Part shown: piece after piece, positions 28,145 to 36,455 of the stretch | Position numbering within the stretch: the first letter of the stretch is position 1 | How the letters are laid out: each line of letters starts with the position of its first letter | Assembly (NCBI RefSeq): GCF_013375555.1 | Contig: NZ_JABXWB010000003.1 | Coordinates: 202,014-266,013 of the forward strand | Direction of reading: 5' to 3' | DNA length: 64,000 nt | Source of the DNA: Sphingobium sp. EM0848 | GTDB taxonomy: Bacteria > Pseudomonadota > Alphaproteobacteria > Sphingomonadales > Sphingomonadaceae | Position numbers and translations under genes: made by a program | The notes under the pieces: generated by a model | Seen by the model: the letters and a program-made list of their open reading frames with translations, nothing else | Told to the model about the DNA's origin: nothing | Database searches by the model: none

Positions 28145-28615
28145 TCACAAGGTGACGGCGAAGTTCTCGGCAGGCAAGCCTTGGTCCGGCAACGCTCCGA
28201 TTTCCGGCGGTTCACCCCACTCGGCATCAAGCGCGTCGTAAAGATTCTTCAATCGCCGGCTCCCGATGCGGGCCATCAGTTCTCGTTCGATTGCCTGGAA
28301 AATTCGCGAGCAAATCTCGTCTCCTTCGCCCAATCCCGACTTCAAAACTATGATTCGCACCCGCCGATCCTGCGGATCCTCGCGAACATCGATAAAGTCT
28401 CGCTCGACCAGTTCCGCGATAATCTGACTTACTGCCTGGCGAGAGATGCCCAGGTTGCGAGCGATGTCTGCAGCTCTCTTTTCTCCCGCAGCGACGTTCG
28501 CGATGACGAAAAGCTGTCCGCGTGTGAGCGACGACACGCCATTTGCATCCAGCGCACTCTGGATGGCGTCCTGAACCCAGTTGGTACGCTTGGTGAGCAT
28601 GGAAATCAGATGCAA
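28145..28615 (-). CDS. MarR family transcriptional regulator
   Basis: This is a 156-residue winged-helix protein. The recognition region ADIARNLGISRQAVSQII is near residues 48-65, and the wing contains DPQDRRVRII, typical of MarR proteins. MarR regulators usually repress divergent catabolic genes until an aromatic ligand binds. It faces the ThDP enzyme gene across a 304-bp gap with a 9-bp inverted repeat over a consensus promoter, so that operon is its likely target. The frame starts with TTG at 28615 behind AAGGAT; an ATG at 28600 is the alternative start. Confidence 0.9.
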   Translation of the reverse strand: MHLISMLTKRTNWVQDAIQSALDANGVSSLTRGQLFVIANVAAGEKRAADIARNLGISRQAVSQIIAELVERDFIDVREDPQDRRVRIIVLKSGLGEGDEICSRIFQAIERELMARIGSRRLKNLYDALDAEWGEPPEIGALPDQGLPAENFAVTL

Positions 28616-28861
28616 CTGCCGGGATCCTTTTGGCCGATGTCTGCCCTATACAGGTTTACCGCCGGCTATCAGAAGGAGTGGAGAGATGCAAGAGTGCGGG
28701 TCAATATCTGTCAATTAATGAGATTATCTAGTCCCTCTTTGAAAAGAGCTGACAAACTGAAGGTAACAAACAAGCACTTGATATCACTGGGTTCTACTAC
28801 GGATTTGTAGGGGTGGCCCCGTCTTACGGCCTAATGTAAACTTCCATAAATGGAAAGCTGC

Positions 28862-28890
28862 TTGACAAGATAAATCGACCGGATTTATCT
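28862..28890 (+). promoter_or_regulatory. Promoter with overlapping palindrome (MarR operator candidate)
   Basis: A TTGACA -35 box at 28862-28867 is followed after 17 bases by TTATCT. Between and over them lie the 9-base arms AGATAAATC (28868-28876) and GATTTATCT (28882-28890) with a 5-base spacer. A repressor bound here would block the promoter of the ThDP operon. The adjacent MarR protein is the obvious candidate. Confidence 0.7.
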
Positions 28891-28919
28891 CTTGCATATT
28901 CGTTGGAGAGGCGTTTGAC

Positions 28920-30707
28920 ATGAATGATCAACAATCTGACGGTGCGGGTGAAAGCGACGCACTGGTGTCTCGTTCGGGCGGCCAAGCCGTAGTTGAGGCG
29001 CTGCATGCGTCCGGCGTGGACCTTGTGGTCGGGTACTCTGGTGGCGGTACTGGAGCCATCATCCACCATATCGCCACGAGCGGCATGGCAAACATGAATG
29101 CCCGCACAGAGTTGTCTGGCGCCTGGATTTCATATGGCTATAACCGGGTGAAGGGACGGGCTGCGTCAGCCTGCCTCTTCCACTGTGTCGGAGCGCTGCA
29201 CGCTGCTCCGGTGGTCTATGCGTCGAAGGTCGACAGCACGCCCTTCTTCATGATGGACGTCAACCTCGACAGTTCGCTCGATTTTCGCGAAGGTCTGCAG
29301 GACTCGGCCGAATTGCTGTCTGCCCTGAAGCCCATCGCCAAGCATGCCCGCAAAGCTGTCCTGGCTGATGACCTCCCGCTTGCGGTTCGCCAAGCTGTGC
29401 TTGCAGCAAGTACTGGGCGGCCGGGCTCCAGCGTCCTTGACCTGACGCTCCAGTCTGTCACGCACGAGACGGCTTGCCTCGTGGAGCCCCTGGCGCTGCC
29501 CGAGCCACCGGCCGCTTCGGAGGCGACCATTGCCCGCGCTCTCAGCATGATCGCCAGTGCCAAGTCGCCGATCCTGTTCGTAGGTGGTGGCGTCCACCTG
29601 GCGCAGGCCACGGCGGAGCTGCAAGCGTTCGCCGAGTCGCTCGGGATACCTATGGTGTCCACTTCCTGGGGCGGTCGCGGCGCGGTTTCCGACGATCACC
29701 CCCTGTTTGCTGGTGTCGTTGGGTCATTCGGTTGGGAAAGTGCCAACAGCATCATCCAGCAGTCCGACCTGTGGATTGCGGTCGGCACGACCTTCTCCCA
29801 GATGACAACCGGCGCTTGGAACATCGACAAGCCCAGCAACGTGATCCAGATCGACGTGGACCCGAATCAGCTCGGCAAGATTTTTCAGCCGACGCTTGGC
29901 ATCACTGGCGACGCTAAGGTCGTCCTGCGGCAGCTTCTCGACGGTGCCAAGAAGAACAACGTGACACCGGCGTCGGGTGGTGCCGAGGTCAATGCGATCG
30001 CCGCGTCAAAGGAAGAGTGGTTCAAGTACCACGACGAGCTTTGCCGCGATCCAGGCTCGGACAAGAAGGTTAACCAATACTACCTGATAGACCAGATGGC
30101 CAAGGCGCTGCCGGAAGGGTCTATCGTTGTAGGGGACAGCGGCGGTCAAGCGTTCATGCTGTATCGGTCGTTCCACTACAAGCAAGTGACGCCGATGCCG
30201 CTCGGCTCGCGCTACATGTCGCTCGGCGCTGGTCTGCCTGTCGCAATGGGGGCGAAGCTGGCCGCGCCGGAGCGGACAGTCGTAAGCTACCATGGTGATG
30301 GTGGGTTCTACTATGACTGCATGGAGCTTTCGACGCTTGCCGAGCGTAACATGAAGGTCATCATCGTCATCGACAATAACCACTGCCTGTACGCCAACCG
30401 GCAAGGCATGAGCCTCTGGGGCATTCAAAACCCTTGGGTGGACCTGCCGGAGAGCACCGACTTCGTCGCCTTGGCAAAAGCACAGGGCGTCGACGGCGAG
30501 CGAGTGACGGATCCAGCCGACCTGCCGGCCGCACTTGAGCGGGCCATGGCTGCTGAAGGTAGCTATCTGCTGGACGTTTGGACTGACCCTGACACGCGCA
30601 TTCGTCGCGCGATCCGTGACGTTATCCCGATCTTGTCCGACCGGAAGCCGCAGCAAGGGGCAGGCGCCCATATGGGGCCGCCGTTAGAAGGTAGCTGGCC
30701 GGCTTGA
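28920..30707 (+). CDS. Thiamine-diphosphate-dependent enzyme (acetolactate synthase / benzoylformate decarboxylase-like)
   Basis: This 595-residue protein has all three ThDP-enzyme domains. The cofactor-activating glutamate lies in ARTELSG at residue 64, a central domain with GGGVHLAQA lies near 223, and the ThDP motif starts at GDG (459-461) and ends at NN (486-487). Such enzymes decarboxylate 2-keto acids or join or split C-C bonds through an aldehyde adduct. The exact reaction cannot be assigned. GGAGAGG precedes the ATG. It begins a probable operon with a GMC oxidoreductase and a TIM-barrel isomerase, divergent from marR. Confidence 0.9.
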   Translation: MNDQQSDGAGESDALVSRSGGQAVVEALHASGVDLVVGYSGGGTGAIIHHIATSGMANMNARTELSGAWISYGYNRVKGRAASACLFHCVGALHAAPVVYASKVDSTPFFMMDVNLDSSLDFREGLQDSAELLSALKPIAKHARKAVLADDLPLAVRQAVLAASTGRPGSSVLDLTLQSVTHETACLVEPLALPEPPAASEATIARALSMIASAKSPILFVGGGVHLAQATAELQAFAESLGIPMVSTSWGGRGAVSDDHPLFAGVVGSFGWESANSIIQQSDLWIAVGTTFSQMTTGAWNIDKPSNVIQIDVDPNQLGKIFQPTLGITGDAKVVLRQLLDGAKKNNVTPASGGAEVNAIAASKEEWFKYHDELCRDPGSDKKVNQYYLIDQMAKALPEGSIVVGDSGGQAFMLYRSFHYKQVTPMPLGSRYMSLGAGLPVAMGAKLAAPERTVVSYHGDGGFYYDCMELSTLAERNMKVIIVIDNNHCLYANRQGMSLWGIQNPWVDLPESTDFVALAKAQGVDGERVTDPADLPAALERAMAAEGSYLLDVWTDPDTRIRRAIRDVIPILSDRKPQQGAGAHMGPPLEGSWPA

Positions 30708-30895
30708 TCGAAATGCGGTTTTTCCGGCGGCGGGGGACTGCGTTTCAAACGGATCTGTGCCGCCGGTGAAACTGAAAAGTTGCTGTAGCGGGACCGGCGT
30801 CGATGTCAGAGGAGCTCCAGGGCCGATGATGACGCGCCGATGGCGTAGATCGAAACGAACAGACAGTCTTTGCATGGCTGCGGTGAGAGGATCGG

Positions 30896-32593
30896 ATGAA
30901 AACGGCACAACATGTCGAAGAGTGTGACTATCTGATTCTGGGAGGAGGGTCGGCTGGCTGTGTGATGGCCAGTCGCCTCAGCGAGGATCCGTCCGTCCGT
31001 GTAATCCTTGTCGAAGCCGGGAACTCGCCTTCCGAGGGGCCGGATGCCGACATCGTCCGAGACGCGCGGTTCCGCACTTACGGTAATCCTCGCCTTGTCT
31101 GGTCGACCGTCACTGCCAAATATACCGGATCGGGGCCCACTCTACCGTTCAGCCAGGCTAAGGTACTCGGAGGCGGGTCGGCCATCAACGGGATGCATTG
31201 CCAGCGAGGCCTTCCCACCGATTACGACGAATGGAGCCAACTGGGCGTCACTGGCTGGAACTGGGAGCAGGTCCTTCCCTATTTCAAAAAGGTCGAAGCG
31301 GATCAAGATTTCCCGGGTGGCGATCATGGCAGCGATGGCCCTTTGAAGATCGGTCGTATCGGTCCCGAAAAGTGGAGCGGTTTGACGCGCGGGATCGCCG
31401 AGGCCTTGAGGCAACAGGGCTTAAAAGAACTGCGTGACTTGAATATCGACGAAGGGGATGGATACGGCGCGGTCCCGCTCAATCTGAACAATGGCGCCCG
31501 CCACTCTACTGCCGACGCCTATTTGACCGCGGCAGTCAGAGGGCGCCCCAATCTGTCGATCCTAACAGGCGCGACCGCGCAGCGGCTGATGATCGATGCA
31601 TCGAGCGTCGCTGGGGCTGAAGTAGATGACAGAGGGCGCAACGTAGCAATTCGTGCCGCCGAGACGGTCCTCTGCATGGGAGCGATCCATTCCCCGGCAT
31701 TCCTGCTGCGATCTGGAATTGGGCCCGCGGCTGACCTGGCCGCTGCCGGTTTGCCCACGGTGGCCGATCGCCCAGGCGTCGGCGCGAACCTGGCCAACCA
31801 TCCGCTCCTGACGTTGGGCGCTCATTTGAAACGGGCAGGCCGCCAGTCGCGGGCTGTGGCGCATCCGTGCCCGATGCTCGTTCGATACTCTTCGGGCGTT
31901 CCGGGCTGTCCTTCCACCGACATGACGATCGACGTGTGGGAGCGGACACCCAACCAGTTGAACTGGGATCCCATCGCGGCCCAGATTGCCAACCTGATGC
32001 TGATCCTGAACAAGGTGTACTCGACAGGTGTCATAAAGCTGCAGGCCTCCCGAGAACTCGATGTCAGCTTCAATCTTCTGAGCGACTACCGGGACCTGGA
32101 GCGCATGATGGGCGGGGTATTGTTTCTTGGGCAGTTCCTGTCGCAACCATCCGTAAGAAAGCTCGTCAACCGCGCCTTCTTCCCGGCATACTTCTCACCG
32201 CTCGTCTACAAGCTCATGCAGAACGATATGCAAGCGCAGCTGCTTAGCATTGCTGGTGCGATCGGACTGTCCACTCCTGCATTCGTGCGTGATCGTTTCC
32301 TCGATCGGGCGGGCCGGAACCTGAGCGAGGTATTGGCCGATTCCGACGCGCTGCGGGAAGAGGTGCTGCGATCCGTATTGCCGGGCGGCCATGTCGCAGG
32401 AACCTGTCGGATGGGAAATCCCGCGCAGAAAGCCACTGTGCTGGATTCACGCTGCCGCGTGGTGGGGGTCGATGGACTGCGCGTCGTTGATGCGTCAATC
32501 TTCCCGACCCTCATGGCTGCGGGGACCAACCTGCCGGTGATGATGGCTGCGGAAAAGGTTTCAGACATGATGACGAAGGATCGGCGCTCGTGA
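30896..32593 (+). CDS. GMC family FAD-dependent oxidoreductase (choline dehydrogenase-like)
   Basis: This 565-residue flavoprotein has the N-terminal FAD motif LGGGSAGCVMASRL near residue 15, the GMC signature around KVLGGGSAINGM near residue 83, and the active-site histidine in GGHVAGTCRMG near 500. It oxidises a primary or secondary alcohol, passing electrons to oxygen or an acceptor. GMC enzymes in sphingomonads include those that oxidise lignin-derived hydroxyketones. The stop overlaps the next gene by four bases, showing translational coupling. A GAGAGGATCGG site precedes the ATG. Confidence 0.93.
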   Translation: MKTAQHVEECDYLILGGGSAGCVMASRLSEDPSVRVILVEAGNSPSEGPDADIVRDARFRTYGNPRLVWSTVTAKYTGSGPTLPFSQAKVLGGGSAINGMHCQRGLPTDYDEWSQLGVTGWNWEQVLPYFKKVEADQDFPGGDHGSDGPLKIGRIGPEKWSGLTRGIAEALRQQGLKELRDLNIDEGDGYGAVPLNLNNGARHSTADAYLTAAVRGRPNLSILTGATAQRLMIDASSVAGAEVDDRGRNVAIRAAETVLCMGAIHSPAFLLRSGIGPAADLAAAGLPTVADRPGVGANLANHPLLTLGAHLKRAGRQSRAVAHPCPMLVRYSSGVPGCPSTDMTIDVWERTPNQLNWDPIAAQIANLMLILNKVYSTGVIKLQASRELDVSFNLLSDYRDLERMMGGVLFLGQFLSQPSVRKLVNRAFFPAYFSPLVYKLMQNDMQAQLLSIAGAIGLSTPAFVRDRFLDRAGRNLSEVLADSDALREEVLRSVLPGGHVAGTCRMGNPAQKATVLDSRCRVVGVDGLRVVDASIFPTLMAAGTNLPVMMAAEKVSDMMTKDRRS

Positions 32594-33474
32594 CCTACGG
32601 CGGCCCCATTCGCTTTGCGCCTCATTTGGGCTATCTGTCGCCGGAGCAGCCGTTGTTCCTGCGCAGCGTCGGGACTCCTGATCCAATAGTCCAGATCCGC
32701 TTCATCGCGGAACAGGGCTTCGCTGGGGTATTCGATCCTTGGTTGATCAGCCGTCCCGCAACGCAGATCGAAAGCATCATCGCGGCGATGCGTGAACATG
32801 GGCTGGAGAGTGGCGGGATAGCCTATGCGTCCTTCCAGACCATGTTCACTCCGCTATTTGCCCGGACGGGCAGGACTGCTTGTGACGAGCTGAAGCAGCT
32901 TTTCGACAGCGCCATCGATTTGGCTTGCAAGGTCGGGGCGAAGGTTCTGGCCGTCGTTCTGCAGGGCACGCCGGAGCTTTCCAGCTCCAAACAGTTGGCT
33001 GCCGCCTCCGAGCATCTTCGCAGAGCCGGTGATCGGGCCGCGGCTGCGGGCCTCACCATCGGTATCGAGCCTATGATCGCATTGCCGGATCTGATGCTGA
33101 CGTCCACCGACAGTGCGCTTGAATTCTTGGCCGCGACTAATCACGCGGCCGTCCGCCTGATCTTTGACACAGGACACGTTCAGGCCATGGACGGCGACAT
33201 CCATGCGGCCTGGGAAAAGTCTCGTGACCATATCTGCGTGGTCCAGTTAGCTGATATGCCTGGTCGCGTTCAGCCGGGCGGAGGCACCTTGGATCTCACG
33301 TGCTTTCTAGCCGAAGCGCTCAAGAGCGACACGTTCACTCACCTTGTCGAGCTTGAGCATGGGTGGACTGCAGATTCACGGGCCATCGAGCAGGCTGCCA
33401 TCTTCGAACTTAACAACATCGCCAATGCGGTCGGAGCGATAAGGCAAGGGAGAGATCGGCATGACGCGCCTTGA
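32590..33474 (+). CDS. Sugar phosphate isomerase/epimerase family protein (TIM barrel)
   Basis: This 294-residue protein belongs to the xylose-isomerase-like / AP-endonuclease-2 TIM-barrel family. Metal-binding acidic residues are visible in GIEPMI near 158 and FDTGHVQAM near 198, with a later EHGW glutamate. Relatives include hydroxypyruvate isomerase and 2-keto-sugar epimerases. It starts with GTG inside the GMC stop codon overlap (GTGA), so the two are made together. With the ThDP enzyme upstream it recalls glyoxylate-carboligase / hydroxypyruvate-isomerase pairs, but the ThDP enzyme is not a clear Gcl. Confidence 0.85.
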   Translation: MTYGGPIRFAPHLGYLSPEQPLFLRSVGTPDPIVQIRFIAEQGFAGVFDPWLISRPATQIESIIAAMREHGLESGGIAYASFQTMFTPLFARTGRTACDELKQLFDSAIDLACKVGAKVLAVVLQGTPELSSSKQLAAASEHLRRAGDRAAAAGLTIGIEPMIALPDLMLTSTDSALEFLAATNHAAVRLIFDTGHVQAMDGDIHAAWEKSRDHICVVQLADMPGRVQPGGGTLDLTCFLAEALKSDTFTHLVELEHGWTADSRAIEQAAIFELNNIANAVGAIRQGRDRHDAP

Positions 33475-33598
33475 TGGCGAGGTAGCCTTCGTGACCGATG
33501 GCAGTCGTGATCGATGCGGCCAGAGCCCGTTGGGGTCTTCTTCGCTCACAATGCCTGCCTTGATCACTCTCAAGGATACTCGCTTTGATCGACCTTAA
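33461..33598 (+). pseudogene. Decayed SDR 5' remnant
   Basis: A 45-codon frame starts at the ATG at 33461, inside the end of the TIM-barrel gene, and reads MTRLDGEVAFVTDGSRD. This matches an SDR start in which the TGxxxGxG cofactor motif has decayed to TDGSRDRCG. After about 20 codons there is no homology, and the frame ends at 33598, overlapping the start of the intact SDR. It is probably the scar of a deleted SDR gene of this operon. Confidence 0.6.
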
Positions 33599-34340
33599 TG
33601 GCAAATCGGCCATCGTGCTTGGTGTCGGCGCTGGAAATATTGGCCTTGCAATCGCTCGGCGATTTCGGGATCTGGGAGCTGACGTCGTCATCGCTGGGCG
33701 CAATCGTCACGCGAATTCAAAGATCGGCTCCGAACTCGGCGTTCCAGCTGTTCGCTGTGATATCACCGAAAAGGACGACCTTGCCGCACTTGTTAACAGC
33801 GCGAAGGGCCGATACGGCAAGGTTGATATAGCGGTCAACGCTGTGGGCGTGAACTTGGTCGCACCCTTCCTGGAAGTGACGATAGAAGAGTTAAAAAGGG
33901 TTGTCGACGTTCAGTTTACGGGGACTTTCCTATTTCTGCAGTCAATGCTTGGAGCGATGACCGCGGGTGGATCGATAATTCAAATCTCTTCGGTGACATC
34001 GCAAGCCCTACTCCCGGACCATGCGGCCTATATGGCAACAAAGGCGGCCGGCGACGTGCTAGTGAGATCGGCCGCCTTTGATTTCGGGCATCGCGGCATA
34101 AGGGTAAACAGCTTGTCTCCCGGCGCTACGTTGGATGCACCAATGGCTGGCGGCATAATGCGGGATTCGCTTGCTCGGGAAGAAGTCCGGAAGCTCATCC
34201 CAATGGGCCGGATTGGCACGGTGCAGGATGTCGCAGACGCAGCAGCCTGGCTGGCCAGCGATACCTGTTTCGTAACTGGCGAGAACATCCAGATAAATGG
34301 TGGAATCGCCCTCCAAGCCCTTAGCACACCACCTCGCTGA
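33585..34340 (+). CDS. SDR family oxidoreductase
   Basis: This 251-residue SDR has an unusual cofactor loop, GVGAGNIGLAIA, where the usual TGxxxGxG threonine is replaced. It also has NAVGVN in place of NNAG, a serine in QISSVTSQ, and the active YMATK. The frame opens with TTG at 33585 behind AAGGAT. It follows the ThDP-GMC-isomerase genes on the same strand and may be the last gene of that operon. The altered motifs suggest a divergent member but the catalytic Ser-Tyr-Lys set is kept. Confidence 0.88.
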   Translation: MIDLNGKSAIVLGVGAGNIGLAIARRFRDLGADVVIAGRNRHANSKIGSELGVPAVRCDITEKDDLAALVNSAKGRYGKVDIAVNAVGVNLVAPFLEVTIEELKRVVDVQFTGTFLFLQSMLGAMTAGGSIIQISSVTSQALLPDHAAYMATKAAGDVLVRSAAFDFGHRGIRVNSLSPGATLDAPMAGGIMRDSLAREEVRKLIPMGRIGTVQDVADAAAWLASDTCFVTGENIQINGGIALQALSTPPR

Positions 34341-34370
34341 TCTCTGAGAATGGGCATGTAGTTGGATTTC

Positions 34371-35325
34371 ATGTCATCGTTTATAGGAGAGCCTAAAAAG
34401 AGTGGACGGTTGGCAGGTAAAGTCGCAGTCGTCACAGGTTTTGGTAGCGGAAGCGGTCGGTCGGGCTGCGCGCTGATGTTCGCCCGCGAAGGGACTCAGG
34501 TGATTGGCTGTCGATGAGACGCTGGAGCTGGCCAAGGCAGAAGGACTTTCCATTGACGGTCGCGTGCCGGTCGACCTGCTGGATGAAGCGCAGACGGCGG
34601 CATTTATGGAGGATGTCACCCAGGTCCATTGAACCGCCCCGGCATTGCCGGAGACCCCAACTCCTGAGAGGAAGGGTCAATGAGCAAGACGACGAACAAG
34701 TTTGCGCCCGAGGTTCGTGAGCGGGCCGTGAGGATGGTTCTCGATCACGAGAAGGAGCATCCGTCTCGCTGGGCGGCAGCGACAGCGATTGCCGAGAAGA
34801 TCGGCTGTTCGGCCTACACGCTACTGGAGTGGGTGAAGAAGGCCGAGGTGAACAGCGGCGTTCGTGCCGGGGTTCCGACCGAAGATGTGTCGCAACCAGA
34901 CAGTTAGACATCGTCTTCCTCCCCGTACGGGCCGCTTGGCCCCACCTGGTTGCACGTGGCGGAGGATCGATCATCAACTTCGCATCAGTAGCCGCCTGGG
35001 GTGGCGTGAAAGTGCTGCCGCAGATTGCCCATGCCACAGGCAAGGGTGGTGTGCTGGCCATGACCCGGCAGATGGCCGTGGAAGGAGCGCCGCACAAGAT
35101 CCGCGCCAACTCGCTCTCGCCGGGACTGATCGTCACCCCGGCGACAAGGATGGCCTTTGACGCCGTACCTGGATTTGAAGAGGCGATCCGCGAGAAGACC
35201 CTCCTGGATCGCTTCGGCGAGCCGGATGATGTCGCTTATGCGGCGCGGTATCTCGCGTCTGACGAGTCACAGTGGGTGACGGGCGTGGACATCCGGATCG
35301 ACGGGGGCGCTACCGCTTGTGATGA
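34371..35325 (+). pseudogene. SDR gene broken by frameshifts and an IS3-family remnant
   Basis: The first part (LAGKVAVVTGFGSGSGR) loses frame near 34513 at VIGC and continues in another frame as DETLELAKAEGLSIDG to about 34629, where IS3-family sequence begins. The SDR resumes near 34904 ([16 protein letters not shown]) and runs to VDIRIDGGATA; a lost base near 35318 removes the normal stop. Roughly 40 residues including NNAG-type sequence were deleted at the insertion. The intact SDR at 41491-42255 is a close relative and shows what is missing. Confidence 0.85.
34630..34895 (+). mobile_element. IS3-family remnant (left end and orfA)
   Basis: The left terminal sequence TGAACCGCCCCGG is followed by an orfA start at 34680. 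About 70 residues match IS3-family OrfA ([36 protein letters not shown]). The similarity stops at EDVSQ, where SDR sequence resumes. All of orfB and the right end are missing. A more decayed relative lies at 61350-61585 in the opposite orientation. Confidence 0.82.
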
Positions 35326-35478
35326 CCTGGTTGCTCGTACTTGTACTAAGTTACATATGCAAACAGCGCTCAATCAGTCATCATTGTGTGGAAAATGGGC
35401 ACGGAAGCGGAACCCCATCAGAATTGCGCCAAGTGTTACGAGACCGCCACAGCAACATTTTTTCTATGAGGGGCGGGA

Positions 35479-36300
35479 TCAATCGCTAAGCTTAGCAAAG
35501 CCCCCCTTAAAATCGTCGAACAGCCGCCCCATGTCCGCCGCGCACCGCTTGAGCGCGCGCGCGGCGTTTTTTCCGAGTTCTTCGGTGTAACGGGCGGCGG
35601 GGATCGCAAAGTTGATCGATCCGATCGGGAAGTCGTCTGGACCGAGTACAGCGACCCCCACCCCCACGATTCCAGAAGTCCATTCCTCGAACGAATAAGC
35701 AACACCGGTTTTTCTAATTTCCTCGAGCTGTTTTTCCAGAGCGGCACGCTGAACGATCGTGGATTCCGTTGACCGTTCCAGCTGCACCCGCTTGTGATAC
35801 TCGTTCCTGTAATCCTCTGGCATCATCGCGAGCATGGCCTTGCCACCCGACGTGGCATAAAGGGGCGCGACCTCGCCGACCTTCATATGGGTGGTCAGGC
35901 GATGACGGCCCGTGACCGTCGCTACGACTTCCTGCTGATCATCGTGGAGCTGGTTGAAAGCGCTGGTTTCTCCGATCTCGCGGGTCGCCTGCTGGAGAAA
36001 CGATGTCGCTTCCTTCGCCAGATCGCTTGCGATGCGACCGATACGGACGAGCTTCAGTAGCTGCGGGCCGAGTTGATAGGAGCGTCCATCCGCGCCAAGG
36101 ATAACATAACCGCGCAGGACCATGTTGCGGAGCAGGGGGGTAAGGCTGCTTTTTGGGATGCCAAGTCTGTCCGCGATGTTGCTGTGGGACACCCCCCGGC
36201 TGGACCTCGATAGAAGCTCGAAAAGGTCGAGCACTCGATCGGCCGACTTAACCTGAGTATTATGTTCTGCTGTCATTCTGTTCGTCTCGTCGTCTCGCAT
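35479..36300 (-). CDS. IclR family transcriptional regulator
   Basis: This 273-residue protein has an N-terminal winged helix at about residues 20-85 (VSHSNIADRLGIPKSSLTPL) and a C-terminal IclR effector domain with LYATSGGKAMLA near 150. IclR proteins control aromatic catabolic operons as activators or repressors. It is divergent from the gentisate dioxygenase operon with 155 bp between them, so that operon is its probable target. The ATG at 36300 is the longest start; an internal ATG at 36276 is possible. Several SDR-pseudogene remnants lie behind it. Confidence 0.93.
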   Translation of the reverse strand: MRDDETNRMTAEHNTQVKSADRVLDLFELLSRSSRGVSHSNIADRLGIPKSSLTPLLRNMVLRGYVILGADGRSYQLGPQLLKLVRIGRIASDLAKEATSFLQQATREIGETSAFNQLHDDQQEVVATVTGRHRLTTHMKVGEVAPLYATSGGKAMLAMMPEDYRNEYHKRVQLERSTESTIVQRAALEKQLEEIRKTGVAYSFEEWTSGIVGVGVAVLGPDDFPIGSINFAIPAARYTEELGKNAARALKRCAADMGRLFDDFKGGFAKLSD

Positions 36301-36392
36301 GAGTTCGCGACCCTTGTATATGAGGGGAAGGGCATCTCACAATCCCGGTCGTACAACAGCAGCCTGCATCTTTGACAAATTCTCGCGGCGGC

Positions 36393-36420
36393 TTGACAGC
36401 TCCTAAATGAAGTGTACATA
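36393..36420 (+). promoter_or_regulatory. Promoter candidate of the gentisate operon
   Basis: TTGACA at 36393-36398 and TACATA at 36415-36420 are spaced by 16 bases. They lie 36 bp before the gentisate dioxygenase start in the region shared with the divergent iclR-type gene. The IclR binding site is probably close by, but no clear inverted repeat was identified. Confidence 0.5.
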
Positions 36421-36455
36421 TGAGAACAAGTTTCTAAGAAGGAATTTGTGACCTC

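Noticed and set aside
36361..36455. A second TTGACA-like box (TTTGACAAAT at 36370-36379) as an extra promoter
   Set aside because: No matching -10 box at the right spacing was found, so only the promoter at 36393-36420 is reported.
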